From Ponticaulis sp. (lineage in GTDB: Bacteria > Pseudomonadota > Alphaproteobacteria > Caulobacterales > Hyphomonadaceae), in assembly GCA_002692725.1 (NCBI GenBank), contig NZLU01000017.1:310001-374000 (forward strand): a stretch of DNA of 64,000 nt, in the 5' to 3' direction. Every line of letters starts with the position of its first letter. Positions within the stretch are counted from its first letter, which is position 1. The position numbers and the translations under genes are program-made. The notes under the pieces are model-generated. The model did not search any database and was not told the DNA's origin. It saw nothing but the letters and a program-made list of their open reading frames with translations. Positions 34,104-42,318 of this stretch are shown here, piece by piece.

Positions 34104-34907
34104 TCAGAGTTTTCCGAATGTCATTTCCACGGGTGCGTGATCGGACGGCTTGTAGCCGCCACGCTCCTCCAGATGGATACGGAAACTGCCGGGAATGGCT
34201 TTCGGTTCGGCGGCTGGGTTCGCCCAGATATGATCGAGTCGTCGACCGCGATTCGATGCCGCCCAGTCTTTGGAGCGATAGCTCCACCATGTATAGAGCT
34301 TCTGGTCTGGGTCATGTTCGCGCCGGGCAAGGTCGTTGAAGCGGCCCGCAGAAATGATCCGAGCCATGGCTTCGGTTTCAATCGGCGTGTGGCTGACAAC
34401 CTTCAAAAGTTGCTTGTGTGACCAGACATCATGTTCCTGTGGGGCGATGTTGAGGTCACCAACGACTATCAGCGGGCTGTCAGACGGGTAATCGGCATAG
34501 AGCTTTTCCATGCGATCAAGAAAGTCGAGTTTGTGCGCGAACTTGTCATTGATTTCCGGGTCGGGCTCGTCGCCACCTGCCGGCAAATAGATATTGTGGA
34601 TTTCATACCCACCAATGCGCGAGGCGACGATGCGGGCATGACCGTTTCCGCAGAAGTCCGGACAGGGCAGAGGCTCGATCGGCAGTTTCGAAACCGTAGC
34701 TACGCCATGAAGGCCTTTCTGGCCAGCAATCTGCTGGTGCGTGTATCCGATCTCATTGAACACACCTGCCGGGAATTGTGCTTCGTGGCATTTGATTTCC
34801 TGAAGGCAAAGCACGTCCGGCTGATGCTCTTTCAGGAAATTGGCGACGCGTTCCGCGCGGAGGCGGACGGAGTTGATGTTCCAGGTGACGATTGAGAGGT
34901 CAGACAT
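34104..34907 (-). CDS. xthA: Exodeoxyribonuclease III XthA
   Basis: XthA (267 aa) is an AP endonuclease and 3'-5' exonuclease in base-excision repair. Signatures are TWNINSVRLR, LCLQEIKC (metal-binding E37), VVGDLNIAPQEHDVW, RRLDHIWA and the C-terminal catalytic SDHAPVEM (H257). The length is normal. It ends against the rightward gene at 34103 (adjacent stops). Upstream lies the candidate sRNA on the same strand, whose hairpin ends about 50 bp before the ATG. Confidence 0.95.
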   Translation of the reverse strand: MSDLSIVTWNINSVRLRAERVANFLKEHQPDVLCLQEIKCHEAQFPAGVFNEIGYTHQQIAGQKGLHGVATVSKLPIEPLPCPDFCGNGHARIVASRIGGYEIHNIYLPAGGDEPDPEINDKFAHKLDFLDRMEKLYADYPSDSPLIVVGDLNIAPQEHDVWSHKQLLKVVSHTPIETEAMARIISAGRFNDLARREHDPDQKLYTWWSYRSKDWAASNRGRRLDHIWANPAAEPKAIPGSFRIHLEERGGYKPSDHAPVEMTFGKL

Positions 34908-35243
34908 GCGCCTTAAAGGCCACGAGTCTGAATAGATGACAATATCGGAGCGGAATACAAATCACCCGGACCGATGGGGGGATGGTCCGGGTGATTGCCG
35001 TCTTGTGACGGTAGCCGGGAGGGGAAATCCGGCTCACGAACAATCAGCGGGGGGACAACGCTATAATCGATCATTCGCTTATGTGACGAATATGACACGG
35101 CAAAGCGAAATTGCAAATAAAAATTCGTTTAATATTCCTAGCGTGTTGAAACAGACACGATTTTTTTTTGCTGCTTACAAGTTGAAATTTATGCGTCATA
35201 GCAATGGCGCAGTTCCGGCACGCTGTTTGCAGTGCACTCGCCT
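34908..35243. other. 336-bp region between xthA and small ORFs; holds hairpin-rich RNA candidate
   Basis: The part 34955-35065 contains four stem-loops and is annotated as a candidate sRNA. The part 35066-35243 is AT-rich (TATAAT at 35062-35067 on the plus strand, T8 run near 35161) with no gene seen. It could contain promoters for the xthA side and the small ORFs. Confidence 0.5.
34950..35070 (-). ncRNA. Candidate small RNA with three C-rich loops
   Basis: Four stem-loops lie in a row. 34960-34972 pairs perfectly with 34984-34996 (13 bp), 34998-35002 with 35007-35011, 35013-35018 with 35029-35034 (6 bp), and 35046-35049 with 35059-35062. On the minus strand three loops are C-rich (ATCCCCCCATC, ATTTCCCCTC, TTGTCCCCC). 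Exposed C-rich loops that can meet Shine-Dalgarno sequences are typical of several alphaproteobacterial sRNAs. The 13-bp hairpin is followed on the minus strand by TTTGTATT, a weak terminator. Strand and ends are inference. Confidence 0.45.
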
Positions 35244-35588
35244 ATGACGCGTATTCTTCCTGCATCCGGTGCCGGTCTGGCACATTACTTTCCGAACCGG
35301 GGTGACCGAGGCCATCATGCCCGGACGGAGCAGTCTGGTGCGGCACGCGAGCAGCGCCATTTTGGAAATCGTCGGATGGGTGATCGCCGGGGAGATGCCC
35401 GTCGCGGGACAGGCCGTCGTCAGGCCGACAGGCTTGCACGTCAGGCTGGCCCAAACTGGATCTCAACCTCCATAAGTGCGCATCTGATCGGCCAGGCCGA
35501 GCCGGTGACGATCTCAGCCCATGAAGTACGCCAGGCGTATACGGCGCAAAACCACAATGGCAAACCTCACGGTGGGGGGCTTGTCTGA
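35244..35588 (+). CDS. Small basic hypothetical protein, uncertain
   Basis: The frame from ATG at 35244 encodes 114 residues, Arg/Gly-rich in the middle. A more regular end (ISAHLIGQAEPVTISAHEVRQAY) shows a repeated ISAH element. There is no ribosome site before the ATG. In its favour, the stop overlaps the next small gene's ATG (TGATG), suggesting coupling; the last third looks more protein-like than the Arg-rich part. A start further inside the frame is possible. A 153-codon antisense frame overlaps and looks less likely. Confidence 0.4.
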   Translation: MTRILPASGAGLAHYFPNRGDRGHHARTEQSGAAREQRHFGNRRMGDRRGDARRGTGRRQADRLARQAGPNWISTSISAHLIGQAEPVTISAHEVRQAYTAQNHNGKPHGGGLV

Positions 35589-35719
35589 TGCTATACCCTG
35601 AGCCGCTTTTGCTGACAGAACGGGTGGATACCCCTCGCGCAAAGAAATCCCGCTTCAGTCTGACCTGGCTCGCCATTGATCTTCTGGCGTTCGGCGTGAT
35701 CATTCTGTTCTTTGCATGA
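35588..35719 (+). CDS. 43-residue single-pass membrane protein
   Basis: A small frame (ATG at 35588, TGA at 35717) encodes a polar basic N-terminus (TERVDTPRAKKSRFS) followed by one hydrophobic helix (TWLAIDLLAFGVIILFF) ending the protein. Positive residues before the helix predict an inside N-terminus. It is coupled to the upstream ORF by a TGATG overlap and is followed immediately by a terminator hairpin, which supports a real gene end. Its role is unknown; tiny tail-anchored proteins of this kind often modulate membrane complexes. Confidence 0.6.
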   Translation: MLYPEPLLLTERVDTPRAKKSRFSLTWLAIDLLAFGVIILFFA

Positions 35720-35743
35720 AAAAGGGCGCTCAGCGGCGCCCTT
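35719..35743. terminator. Bidirectional terminator between convergent genes
   Basis: An 8-bp stem (35722-35729 with 35736-35743) has a six-base loop. The minus strand continues into TTTTTC, so it works best for the leftward membrane-protein gene ending at 35773; it also closes the small rightward ORF. Confidence 0.75.
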
Positions 35744-35772
35744 CCCGATATTGAAATACAGCGGGCTGATTA

Positions 35773-36342
35773 TCAGCCACTAAATCCTTCACCGACCGCA
35801 AAGTCACGGCGTGCCGAAACGATTGTGACGACCACACCTGCGAGAACGTCCAGAAGCGCCATCATGGTCAGGATAAAGAAGACAGACGTCGCAAAGTTTC
35901 CAAACAGAAGAAATTCGACCAGGCAGACGATGAACAACACCATAGAGACGGCATGGTTCATAATGGTGGCTGTTCCTGTGCTGGTGGATTTCAGGATTTC
36001 CACAAACAGGAAGACAAGGCTGACCAGAATAAGCAGATCGCCAACGGTCATGGTCCAGGTCGCGCCCGACACCATTGGCAGGGTCAACATGGACGATTGA
36101 AGACTGGAAACGATTGCTGGCGCGACGGCCTCGCCCGTGGCGGGGTCTATGGTTGCCTTACCGGGAAAGACAAATGCCATCAAATTATAGATCACCACAG
36201 GAATGGTGAGTAGCGGAAAAATACCGAAAATAGCCATCATTGATCGTCCCCTTCGCTTTCGATTACTGCCCCTTGCAGCTTCGCGGCGTTTCTTTTCCTC
36301 AAGACGGGCCGCGGCCAGTCCGGGCCCCATAATGCCAAACAT
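35773..36342 (-). CDS. Four-helix integral membrane protein, unknown
   Basis: The 189-residue protein starts with a very basic stretch (ARLEEKKRREAARGSNRKRRGR) and then has four hydrophobic helices: FPLLTIPVVIYNLMAFVF, MTVGDLLILVSLVFLFVEIL, MVLFIVCLVEFLLFG, and FFILTMMALLDVLAGVVV. No family is recognised. The basic N-terminus fixes an inside orientation. The gene is alone on its strand, ends at a terminator, and lies 36 bases upstream of the glycosyltransferase stop (which ends at 36378 on the same strand). Confidence 0.7.
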   Translation of the reverse strand: MFGIMGPGLAAARLEEKKRREAARGSNRKRRGRSMMAIFGIFPLLTIPVVIYNLMAFVFPGKATIDPATGEAVAPAIVSSLQSSMLTLPMVSGATWTMTVGDLLILVSLVFLFVEILKSTSTGTATIMNHAVSMVLFIVCLVEFLLFGNFATSVFFILTMMALLDVLAGVVVTIVSARRDFAVGEGFSG

Positions 36343-36377
36343 TTAACGCTCCACGAGCTTATGATTAAGCATACTTA

Positions 36378-37133
36378 TCACATCTCGTCGACGCCGTCAG
36401 TCTGCCGACGGCGTTTCATCAGCCAGGTGACGCCGCGCAGGTCAGCAAATGCGGCCATCAGGCGCCCAAAATTATTGTACTTCGAAACGCCGTGCAGGCG
36501 TCCGCGATGATTAACATCCACAAACTCGGCCTGATAGCCATCTGCGTTGATCATGGCCGGCATATAGCGGTGGATGTGATCAAAATAAGGAAGCTGTAGA
36601 AAAACGTTTCGCCGGATGACCTTAATCCCGCAGCCGGAATCGTCACAGCCATCTTTCAGAAGTTTCTGGCGAATTCGATTTGCGAAGGTCGACCCGAACC
36701 GTTTCCAGGCTGTATCTTTGCGGTCGGCCCGTCTGCCCATCACCATGGCAAGTTTTTCAGGCGCATCCGGACGGGTTAGCCGTCGATAAAGTTCTGGCAG
36801 GTCGGCTGGATCATTCTGGCCATCTCCATCCAGCGTGCCAACAATCGGCGCCCGCGCGGCCTGAATACCGGTGCGAATGGCGCGGCTCTGGCCTGCATTC
36901 TTGCGATGAGACAGAATTCGGAGCTGCGGAATCTGCTGGCGTGCTGACATGAGTTCGTCCAGCGTACCATCGGTTGAGGCATCATTCACAAAGATCAGTT
37001 CGAACGCCCGACCTTCGAGCGCTTCGGCAATTTCACGGGCAAGATTAGCGGCATTCCCAGCTTCATTATGAACGGGCACCACCACACTGAGTTCGATTGC
37101 TTCTTCCAAGTGAAATGACTCCTGACCAAACAC
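36378..37133 (-). CDS. Family 2 glycosyltransferase (polyprenyl-phosphate sugar transferase, DPM1-like)
   Basis: The 251-residue protein has the GT-A N-terminal fold: LSVVVPVHNEAGNA, FVNDASTDGTLDEL and the DxD-containing GTLDGDGQNDPADLP, which binds nucleotide-sugar and metal. There are no C-terminal membrane helices, so it resembles the soluble dolichol-phosphate mannose synthase type, which loads a lipid carrier. That fits the neighbouring ArnT-like transferase, which uses lipid-carried sugar. The start is GTG at 37133; TTG at 37109, nine bases after AGGAG, is an alternative. It is divergent from the ArnT-like gene with 63 bp between. Confidence 0.85.
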   Translation of the reverse strand: MFGQESFHLEEAIELSVVVPVHNEAGNAANLAREIAEALEGRAFELIFVNDASTDGTLDELMSARQQIPQLRILSHRKNAGQSRAIRTGIQAARAPIVGTLDGDGQNDPADLPELYRRLTRPDAPEKLAMVMGRRADRKDTAWKRFGSTFANRIRQKLLKDGCDDSGCGIKVIRRNVFLQLPYFDHIHRYMPAMINADGYQAEFVDVNHRGRLHGVSKYNNFGRLMAAFADLRGVTWLMKRRRQTDGVDEM

Positions 37134-37196
37134 TCATAGTCTCTTAGCGCGACATTCCTCCGGATGCGAGAGGAGACATGAGAAACGAAAGGCGAT

Positions 37197-39173
37197 ATGT
37201 CAGGGCCTCAAAACGCAGGACCAGTTTGTATGAACCGCTATTCCGTTCTGGATGAGCTCTCCAAAGGGTTTCGGGCCTATATTCTTTTGTTTTTACTGGC
37301 GGTTGTGACCGCAGCGCCGGGCGTGTTTACCATGCCTGCGCTCGATCGTGATGAATCCCGGTTTGCGCAGGCATCCAAGCAGATGCTCGAAACCGATGAT
37401 TATATCATGATCCGGTATCAGGACGGGCTGAGAAACAAGAAACCTGCCGGTATTCACTGGCTTCAGGCGGGCTCCACCGCGATATTCTCATCCGTTGAGG
37501 CAAGGCAGATCTGGAGCTATCGACTGCCCTCGCTGATTGGTGTCGGCTTTGCCACGGCCTTTGTGTTTTGGGCAGGTATCCCTCTGATCGGGCGCCGGGC
37601 CGCCTTTCTGGGTGCAGCACTGTTTAGCACGGGCCTCCTCCTAACGAGTGAGGCGCATATTTCAAAAACCGATGGTGTGCTGGTCGCCATCACCACGCTG
37701 GCCGTGGCGGCCTATGTGCATTTGCGGGCGCGGGATGATCACCCCAAATGGCTTGCCATCCTGTTCTGGTTCGCGATCGGGTTCGGGTTTTTGATCAAAG
37801 GGCCTGTCACGCCCATGGTGGTGTTACTGGCGATCGTCTTTGCCGGGCTTGCTGGCCGGGGATGGAAATATCCGGCGCTGTTATGTGCCGGTCTGGTCGT
37901 GATTTTTATAGACACCTATTTCTATTTTGGTCCGGCGAACGAGATGATCGGATGGGGGATTAAGGCGATTGGTGTCGCCATGCTTGGGTTAGCCGGTTGG
38001 CGCTTTGTGATGGATTACTGGCGCGAAGACTGGCTGCGCACGCTGGTCTGGTGGCCGGGACCTGTCCTGTTTGTGTTCATGGTGCTGCCCTGGTTTATCT
38101 CGATCCAGATGGCGACGGATGGTGAGTTTGCGGAAGGCGCGGTTGGCAAGGATTTGAAAGATAAAGTTGTCGGTGCGTCTGAAGGTCATGGCGGCCCGCC
38201 GGGCTATCATCTGGTGTTTCTGCTCACGCATTTCTTCCCGGCAACGCTGTTTCTGATCCCGGCAATTGTGATCGCCGTGCGGGAAATCCGCGCCAAAGTC
38301 AGCGGGAATGAGAATATTGTGTTTTTGCTGGCGTGGCTGATTCCGACCTGGGTGGTGTTCGAATTTCTGCCGACGAAATTGTCTCATTATTCGCTGCCTG
38401 CCTATCCGGCTCTGGCGCTTCTGACGGGTTATGCCGTCTGGCGATTGCTGGAAGGCGCTCGCTATCCGGTCAGCCGGTTTGCCTCGCTGGGTCTGTTTCT
38501 TCTGGGGGCCGTGGGACTTCTCGTATTCCTTTCGCCGATCGGTATTGGATCGCAGATGAACCAGGTAGCCGAAGACTTCCGCACAGTTGAAGCTGACACC
38601 GTGCTGGCGTCTTGGCAGCAATTTGAACTGATCAGCTGGCCCCTGGTGATCGCGTTATTCGCCATTCTGGCGGTGATCATTGCCAGCCTGATGCGTGCCT
38701 ATCTGGTCACCATCTGTTTTGCGCTCGTCTGCAGCATGACGCTCGGCCTTCATGCCCGGGTGGATGTATTGCCAAGCCAGAAATGGGTACAGCCGACATG
38801 GGCTGCGCGAGATGCGCTGAGAGAGATTTGCGCGCTTCCGGATCAGGAAGGCTGCGAGACTTCTTCGCCAACCCTCGTTCAGGCTGTAGAATATGCCGAA
38901 CCAAGTTTTGTGTTCACCACTGGAACGGATGTTAAAATCAGCCCCCAGTCGAACTCGAACCTCTTGCCAGCCGAAGACGCGCCGGTGATGGCCTGGGTGA
39001 TCAATCTTGAGCATGAAGCGGGGCAAGCGGCCCTTTCTGATATTCGTCAGCAGGCGGCGACTCAGGAGCGATGCATTACGGAAAGCGAACCACGTTACGC
39101 ACTCAATTATTCGAATGGCGATCCGGTTCATTTTGTCGGGGTCAGGGTCGATTCGACGCCGTGCGGTTCTTAG
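37197..39173 (+). CDS. ArnT-like glycosyltransferase (family 39/83)
   Basis: This 658-residue integral membrane protein has 10-13 helices. Its first periplasmic loop carries the acidic motif LDRDESRFAQASKQML and then YQDGLRNKKPAGIHWLQ, both hallmarks of PMT/ArnT enzymes, which transfer a sugar from polyprenyl-phosphate to lipid or protein. The C-terminal periplasmic domain (about 530-658) is soluble. It is divergent from the DPM1-like gene, which may supply its donor. M12 (37230) has a better ribosome site (AGGA) than the first ATG, so the N-terminus is uncertain by 11 residues. Confidence 0.85.
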   Translation: MSGPQNAGPVCMNRYSVLDELSKGFRAYILLFLLAVVTAAPGVFTMPALDRDESRFAQASKQMLETDDYIMIRYQDGLRNKKPAGIHWLQAGSTAIFSSVEARQIWSYRLPSLIGVGFATAFVFWAGIPLIGRRAAFLGAALFSTGLLLTSEAHISKTDGVLVAITTLAVAAYVHLRARDDHPKWLAILFWFAIGFGFLIKGPVTPMVVLLAIVFAGLAGRGWKYPALLCAGLVVIFIDTYFYFGPANEMIGWGIKAIGVAMLGLAGWRFVMDYWREDWLRTLVWWPGPVLFVFMVLPWFISIQMATDGEFAEGAVGKDLKDKVVGASEGHGGPPGYHLVFLLTHFFPATLFLIPAIVIAVREIRAKVSGNENIVFLLAWLIPTWVVFEFLPTKLSHYSLPAYPALALLTGYAVWRLLEGARYPVSRFASLGLFLLGAVGLLVFLSPIGIGSQMNQVAEDFRTVEADTVLASWQQFELISWPLVIALFAILAVIIASLMRAYLVTICFALVCSMTLGLHARVDVLPSQKWVQPTWAARDALREICALPDQEGCETSSPTLVQAVEYAEPSFVFTTGTDVKISPQSNSNLLPAEDAPVMAWVINLEHEAGQAALSDIRQQAATQERCITESEPRYALNYSNGDPVHFVGVRVDSTPCGS

Positions 39174-39182
39174 ATAGGTTTC

Positions 39183-40079
39183 ATGAGCAGGCGCATAGAC
39201 ATCGTTGAAGTCGGGCCGCGAGATGGATTGCAAAACGATCCCTCTGACCTGACAACCTCACAAAAACTCGAATTCATTGAGCGACTGACGGCGTGCGGTG
39301 TTCGCCGTATGGAATCTGGCAGCTTTGTTTCACCGAAAGCCGTTCCCAAAATGGCTGACAGTGCGGAAGTGTTTCGTGGGCTGGATCGGACAAAGCCCGT
39401 TCGGCACATCGCGCTGGCATTGAACGAAAAAGGGGTACGTCGCGCCATAGATGCAGCAGCAGACGAAATCAATTTCGTGCTTGTTGCTGGCGAAGGGTTT
39501 GGCCGTCGAAACCAGGGCATGACTCCGCAGGAGAGTGCCGAAAAGCTGATGGAATGCGCGCCACTGGTCCATGAGGCCGGTATTCCGTTGTCCGCAACAA
39601 TCTCTGTTGCATTTGGCGACCCATATGATGGGGATATCGCCGATGGCGTCGTTGGCGGGCTGGCCGCGCAAGCCCAACGTGCCGGTGTCGCAGAAGTCGG
39701 GATTGGAGACACAATCGGTGTTGCAGACCCATGGCTGGTTGAGAGGCGCATCGAAGAGGTGCGCATGTATGCACCTGATGTCTATTTGCGGGTTCATTTT
39801 CACGACACGCGAAACACAGGTCTGGCGAATGTTGCCGCAGCAGTGAAGGCTGGCGTTGATGTCGTGGATGCCAGTTGCGGCGGTATTGGCGGATGCCCGT
39901 TCGCGCCTGCCGCGACGGGCAATGTTGCCACAGAAGACGTGGTCTACATGCTGGAGCGCGCCGGATTTGAAACCGGGCTGGATCTCTCAAAACTGATCGA
40001 GACGGCGAACTGGCTGGAAGGTGTGCTTGGCCATCCGATTGCGTCCAGCCTCACGCGCGCAGGACAGTTTCCCGTCTGA
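39183..40079 (+). CDS. mvaB: Hydroxymethylglutaryl-CoA lyase
   Basis: The 298-residue enzyme splits HMG-CoA into acetyl-CoA and acetoacetate in leucine degradation. The TIM-barrel motifs are clear: VEVGPRDGLQNDP (catalytic Arg/Asp), HFHDTRNTGLAN (metal His), and CGGIGGCPFAPAATGN (catalytic Cys loop). The length is normal. It begins nine bases after the ArnT-like gene but is unrelated in function; the other leucine-degradation genes (liu/mcc) are not in the window. It is convergent with the rhamnosyltransferase-like gene, with no gap. Confidence 0.93.
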   Translation: MSRRIDIVEVGPRDGLQNDPSDLTTSQKLEFIERLTACGVRRMESGSFVSPKAVPKMADSAEVFRGLDRTKPVRHIALALNEKGVRRAIDAAADEINFVLVAGEGFGRRNQGMTPQESAEKLMECAPLVHEAGIPLSATISVAFGDPYDGDIADGVVGGLAAQAQRAGVAEVGIGDTIGVADPWLVERRIEEVRMYAPDVYLRVHFHDTRNTGLANVAAAVKAGVDVVDASCGGIGGCPFAPAATGNVATEDVVYMLERAGFETGLDLSKLIETANWLEGVLGHPIASSLTRAGQFPV

Positions 40080-41000
40080 TTAATCTCCGAGTTCGCGAAT
40101 GGCCTGACGCGTGTGTTGGACACCGCGAATGGCAAGGGATCGCCCGATTAGAAGTGGCGCGAAGAAGAGTAAGCTCGCTCTCGCAAAGGTTCGCCCGATC
40201 AGGCCTTTGGAATTAATTCGGAAATAGCGTGCAAGGCCCTTTGCCTTGTTCCATTCGACAAAGCTTACAGATACTTTGGAAGTGGACCCGTAGTGCATGG
40301 CCGAAGCGAGCGGCGTGTAGATCACCTTGCCCCCGGCTTCCGCAACCCGGCGACAAATATCGATGTCCTCGACATGCAGGAAATAACCCTCGTCAAACCC
40401 TGAAATCGCGGTGTAATCCGTCGTAGATATGTAGCACAGCGCGCCTGAGATCACAGGCATGGGAACAGGGCTTTCCGGTTCTTCATCATGTTCGCGGTGC
40501 AGGTTTCGGAAGTTCGGATACATACTCTCCAGAGTGTATAGGCCGGTGAAGGTCACGAACGCTCGCCACGGAGTGAGCAACTCGCGTCGGGCCCCGCGTT
40601 GTTCATCGCCGGATGGATAAATCAGCTTGCCGCCGACAAGACATGGATGAGACGTGCTGGCTGAGAGCGCTTCTTCCAGTTTCCGAACAGAGCCAATTCG
40701 CAGAACGGCATCCGGGTTGATGATCAGAAGTCGCTCGCCCATGGCATGCCGGGCGCCGAGATTTACACCGGCGGCAAAGCCGATATTGCCATGACCGCTG
40801 ACCAGTTCGTACCGGCACCGGTCAGGCGTTTTAAAGTTCCTGAGCCAGTCCAGATCCGCATCGGTTGTACCATTGTTGACCACAATGATCTCGCTGACAT
40901 CTCCATCCGCCAGCAAGGCGTACAGACATTCCTTCAGCGCCGGTCCGGAGCGAAAGGTTACGACGATTGCCGAAACGGTTGGGAGTGTGGTTTCGGTCAC
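40080..41000 (-). CDS. Family 2 glycosyltransferase (rhamnosyltransferase-like)
   Basis: The 306-residue protein has the GT2 start VSAIVVTFRSGPALKECLYAL, VVNNGTTDADLDWL, and an NPDAVLR metal/nucleotide loop; GYFLHVEDIDICRRV is the acceptor-side motif typical of rhamnosyl- and other O-antigen transferases. The start is GTG at 41000: its stop-start overlap with the O-antigen-ligase-like gene is GTGA. The reading frame is open 31 codons upstream, which would overlap that gene. It acts on the cytoplasmic side in surface polysaccharide assembly. Confidence 0.85.
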   Translation of the reverse strand: MTETTLPTVSAIVVTFRSGPALKECLYALLADGDVSEIIVVNNGTTDADLDWLRNFKTPDRCRYELVSGHGNIGFAAGVNLGARHAMGERLLIINPDAVLRIGSVRKLEEALSASTSHPCLVGGKLIYPSGDEQRGARRELLTPWRAFVTFTGLYTLESMYPNFRNLHREHDEEPESPVPMPVISGALCYISTTDYTAISGFDEGYFLHVEDIDICRRVAEAGGKVIYTPLASAMHYGSTSKVSVSFVEWNKAKGLARYFRINSKGLIGRTFARASLLFFAPLLIGRSLAIRGVQHTRQAIRELGD

Positions 41001-42304
41001 GCAGTTTTTCCGACGGGGGCGGGATTTCGTTTCGAGATGGCCAGAATGATCGACGCGGTGAAGGCGATGCCTGCCCAAAAGGCATCGTTCCACACACTAT
41101 AAGAGACCATCATCAGAACCAGAGCCCCTGTCCAGAGGCTCAAGCTTGCTGAGACAATTTCGGGTCTGGTGTTGGATGTTTTTGAAAGACGCCGACCCAG
41201 CAGAATAATCGCGATAGCGGCAAGAAGAACGCCGACCAATCCGGTCTCAGCCCATAACTCCATCGCGTAATTGTGCGGGTGTCCTGCAACAATCGGAAAC
41301 TCGACTTCACCAACGCCGGGCACGTTCATCATCCGGGTCTCAGTCCAGCTGGCCGACGCCCGCACGCCCCATCCCAGAAATGGCTTTTCAAAAATTTTGT
41401 TGAGCAGGTAGGCATAACCATCAAGCCGCGACTGTGCGGACAAGGAAACACCTGCGGTTTTCGGATCGACGACTTGAAGTAATCCATACAAAAATGCGGG
41501 CATCAGCACGGTGAGTGCGGCCGTCGCATAGGCGAACCAGCTGAAGAGTTTGCGCCCAAAAATCTGTGCCAGAACAAGGGTGACAGAGATGGCGGCGAGA
41601 GCAAGAAGTGCGGCTTCTGTGTCGATATCCGGCTTGCGTGCCAGGACAAATAATCCGGCAAACAGAAGCGCATAGGCCAGCGCCCTCTGCCAGAGTGATT
41701 TCAGCGGCAGCAGCGCGACGAAAGCTGGCGCCATCACGACTGTCAGATTGACGATGCGGATGAGGTTTTGCTGCAAATCCCCCGCCGATGAGGTTTGAGC
41801 CTGACCATAATCGAGAAAGGCTTTCCAATACACGATCCAGCCAAACATCAGGAGCATTTGTATGCCCAGACCGAAACGGGCAAACCAGATGGCGCGTCCA
41901 TAGGCCCGTTCGCTCAAATGGTGCAGAGCCCAATAGCCAAAGGCGATGGGACCAGCCGCAGTGACAAGCCGTAAAGCCGTGGCTTCGATTGAGTAAATAT
42001 CGTTTTCAAAGTCGATCACGACCCAGTCTGCGGTCGCCTGGATGCTCCAGATACCCGACAGGACACACCAGGCCAGAAAGACGAGAAACAAGAGCGCGTC
42101 TGGCGTGAATTTGGGACGGGTCTTCAGAAGGATTGGCAGCGAGAACAACCCAGCAAGAATGAACAGAGGAGAAATGCCCTGTGTTCCCTGGTGTGCAATA
42201 AGCCACCAGGCTGCGAGAATGAAGAGCCAGAAACCGTACCCAATAGCCAAAACAAACTCACTTTTTGCCCGGAGCAGGTGTAGCATCCAACCGCTCCGGG
42301 CCAA
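40997..42304 (-). CDS. O-antigen ligase/polymerase-like membrane protein
   Basis: The 435-residue protein has about eleven transmembrane helices and the WaaL/Wzy-family periplasmic loop with a conserved His motif (AGHPHNYAMELWAETGLVG). WaaL enzymes join O-antigen to lipid A-core. The neighbouring rhamnosyltransferase-like gene overlaps by GTGA, so the two act together in a surface glycan. It may be either the ligase or a polymerase. The start is M1 or M7 (MLHLLRAK). Confidence 0.8.
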   Translation of the reverse strand: MARSGWMLHLLRAKSEFVLAIGYGFWLFILAAWWLIAHQGTQGISPLFILAGLFSLPILLKTRPKFTPDALLFLVFLAWCVLSGIWSIQATADWVVIDFENDIYSIEATALRLVTAAGPIAFGYWALHHLSERAYGRAIWFARFGLGIQMLLMFGWIVYWKAFLDYGQAQTSSAGDLQQNLIRIVNLTVVMAPAFVALLPLKSLWQRALAYALLFAGLFVLARKPDIDTEAALLALAAISVTLVLAQIFGRKLFSWFAYATAALTVLMPAFLYGLLQVVDPKTAGVSLSAQSRLDGYAYLLNKIFEKPFLGWGVRASASWTETRMMNVPGVGEVEFPIVAGHPHNYAMELWAETGLVGVLLAAIAIILLGRRLSKTSNTRPEIVSASLSLWTGALVLMMVSYSVWNDAFWAGIAFTASIILAISKRNPAPVGKTA

Positions 42305-42318
42305 CCTATTTTTGGTTT

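Noticed and set aside
34936..35247. Plus-strand 103-codon frame over the C-rich-loop region
   Set aside because: It runs through four perfect stem-loops, has no ribosome site, and shows no protein-like composition.
35242..35703. 153-codon minus-strand frame overlapping the small ORF pair
   Set aside because: It has no ribosome site, and the plus-strand pair has start-stop coupling and a terminator that fit better.
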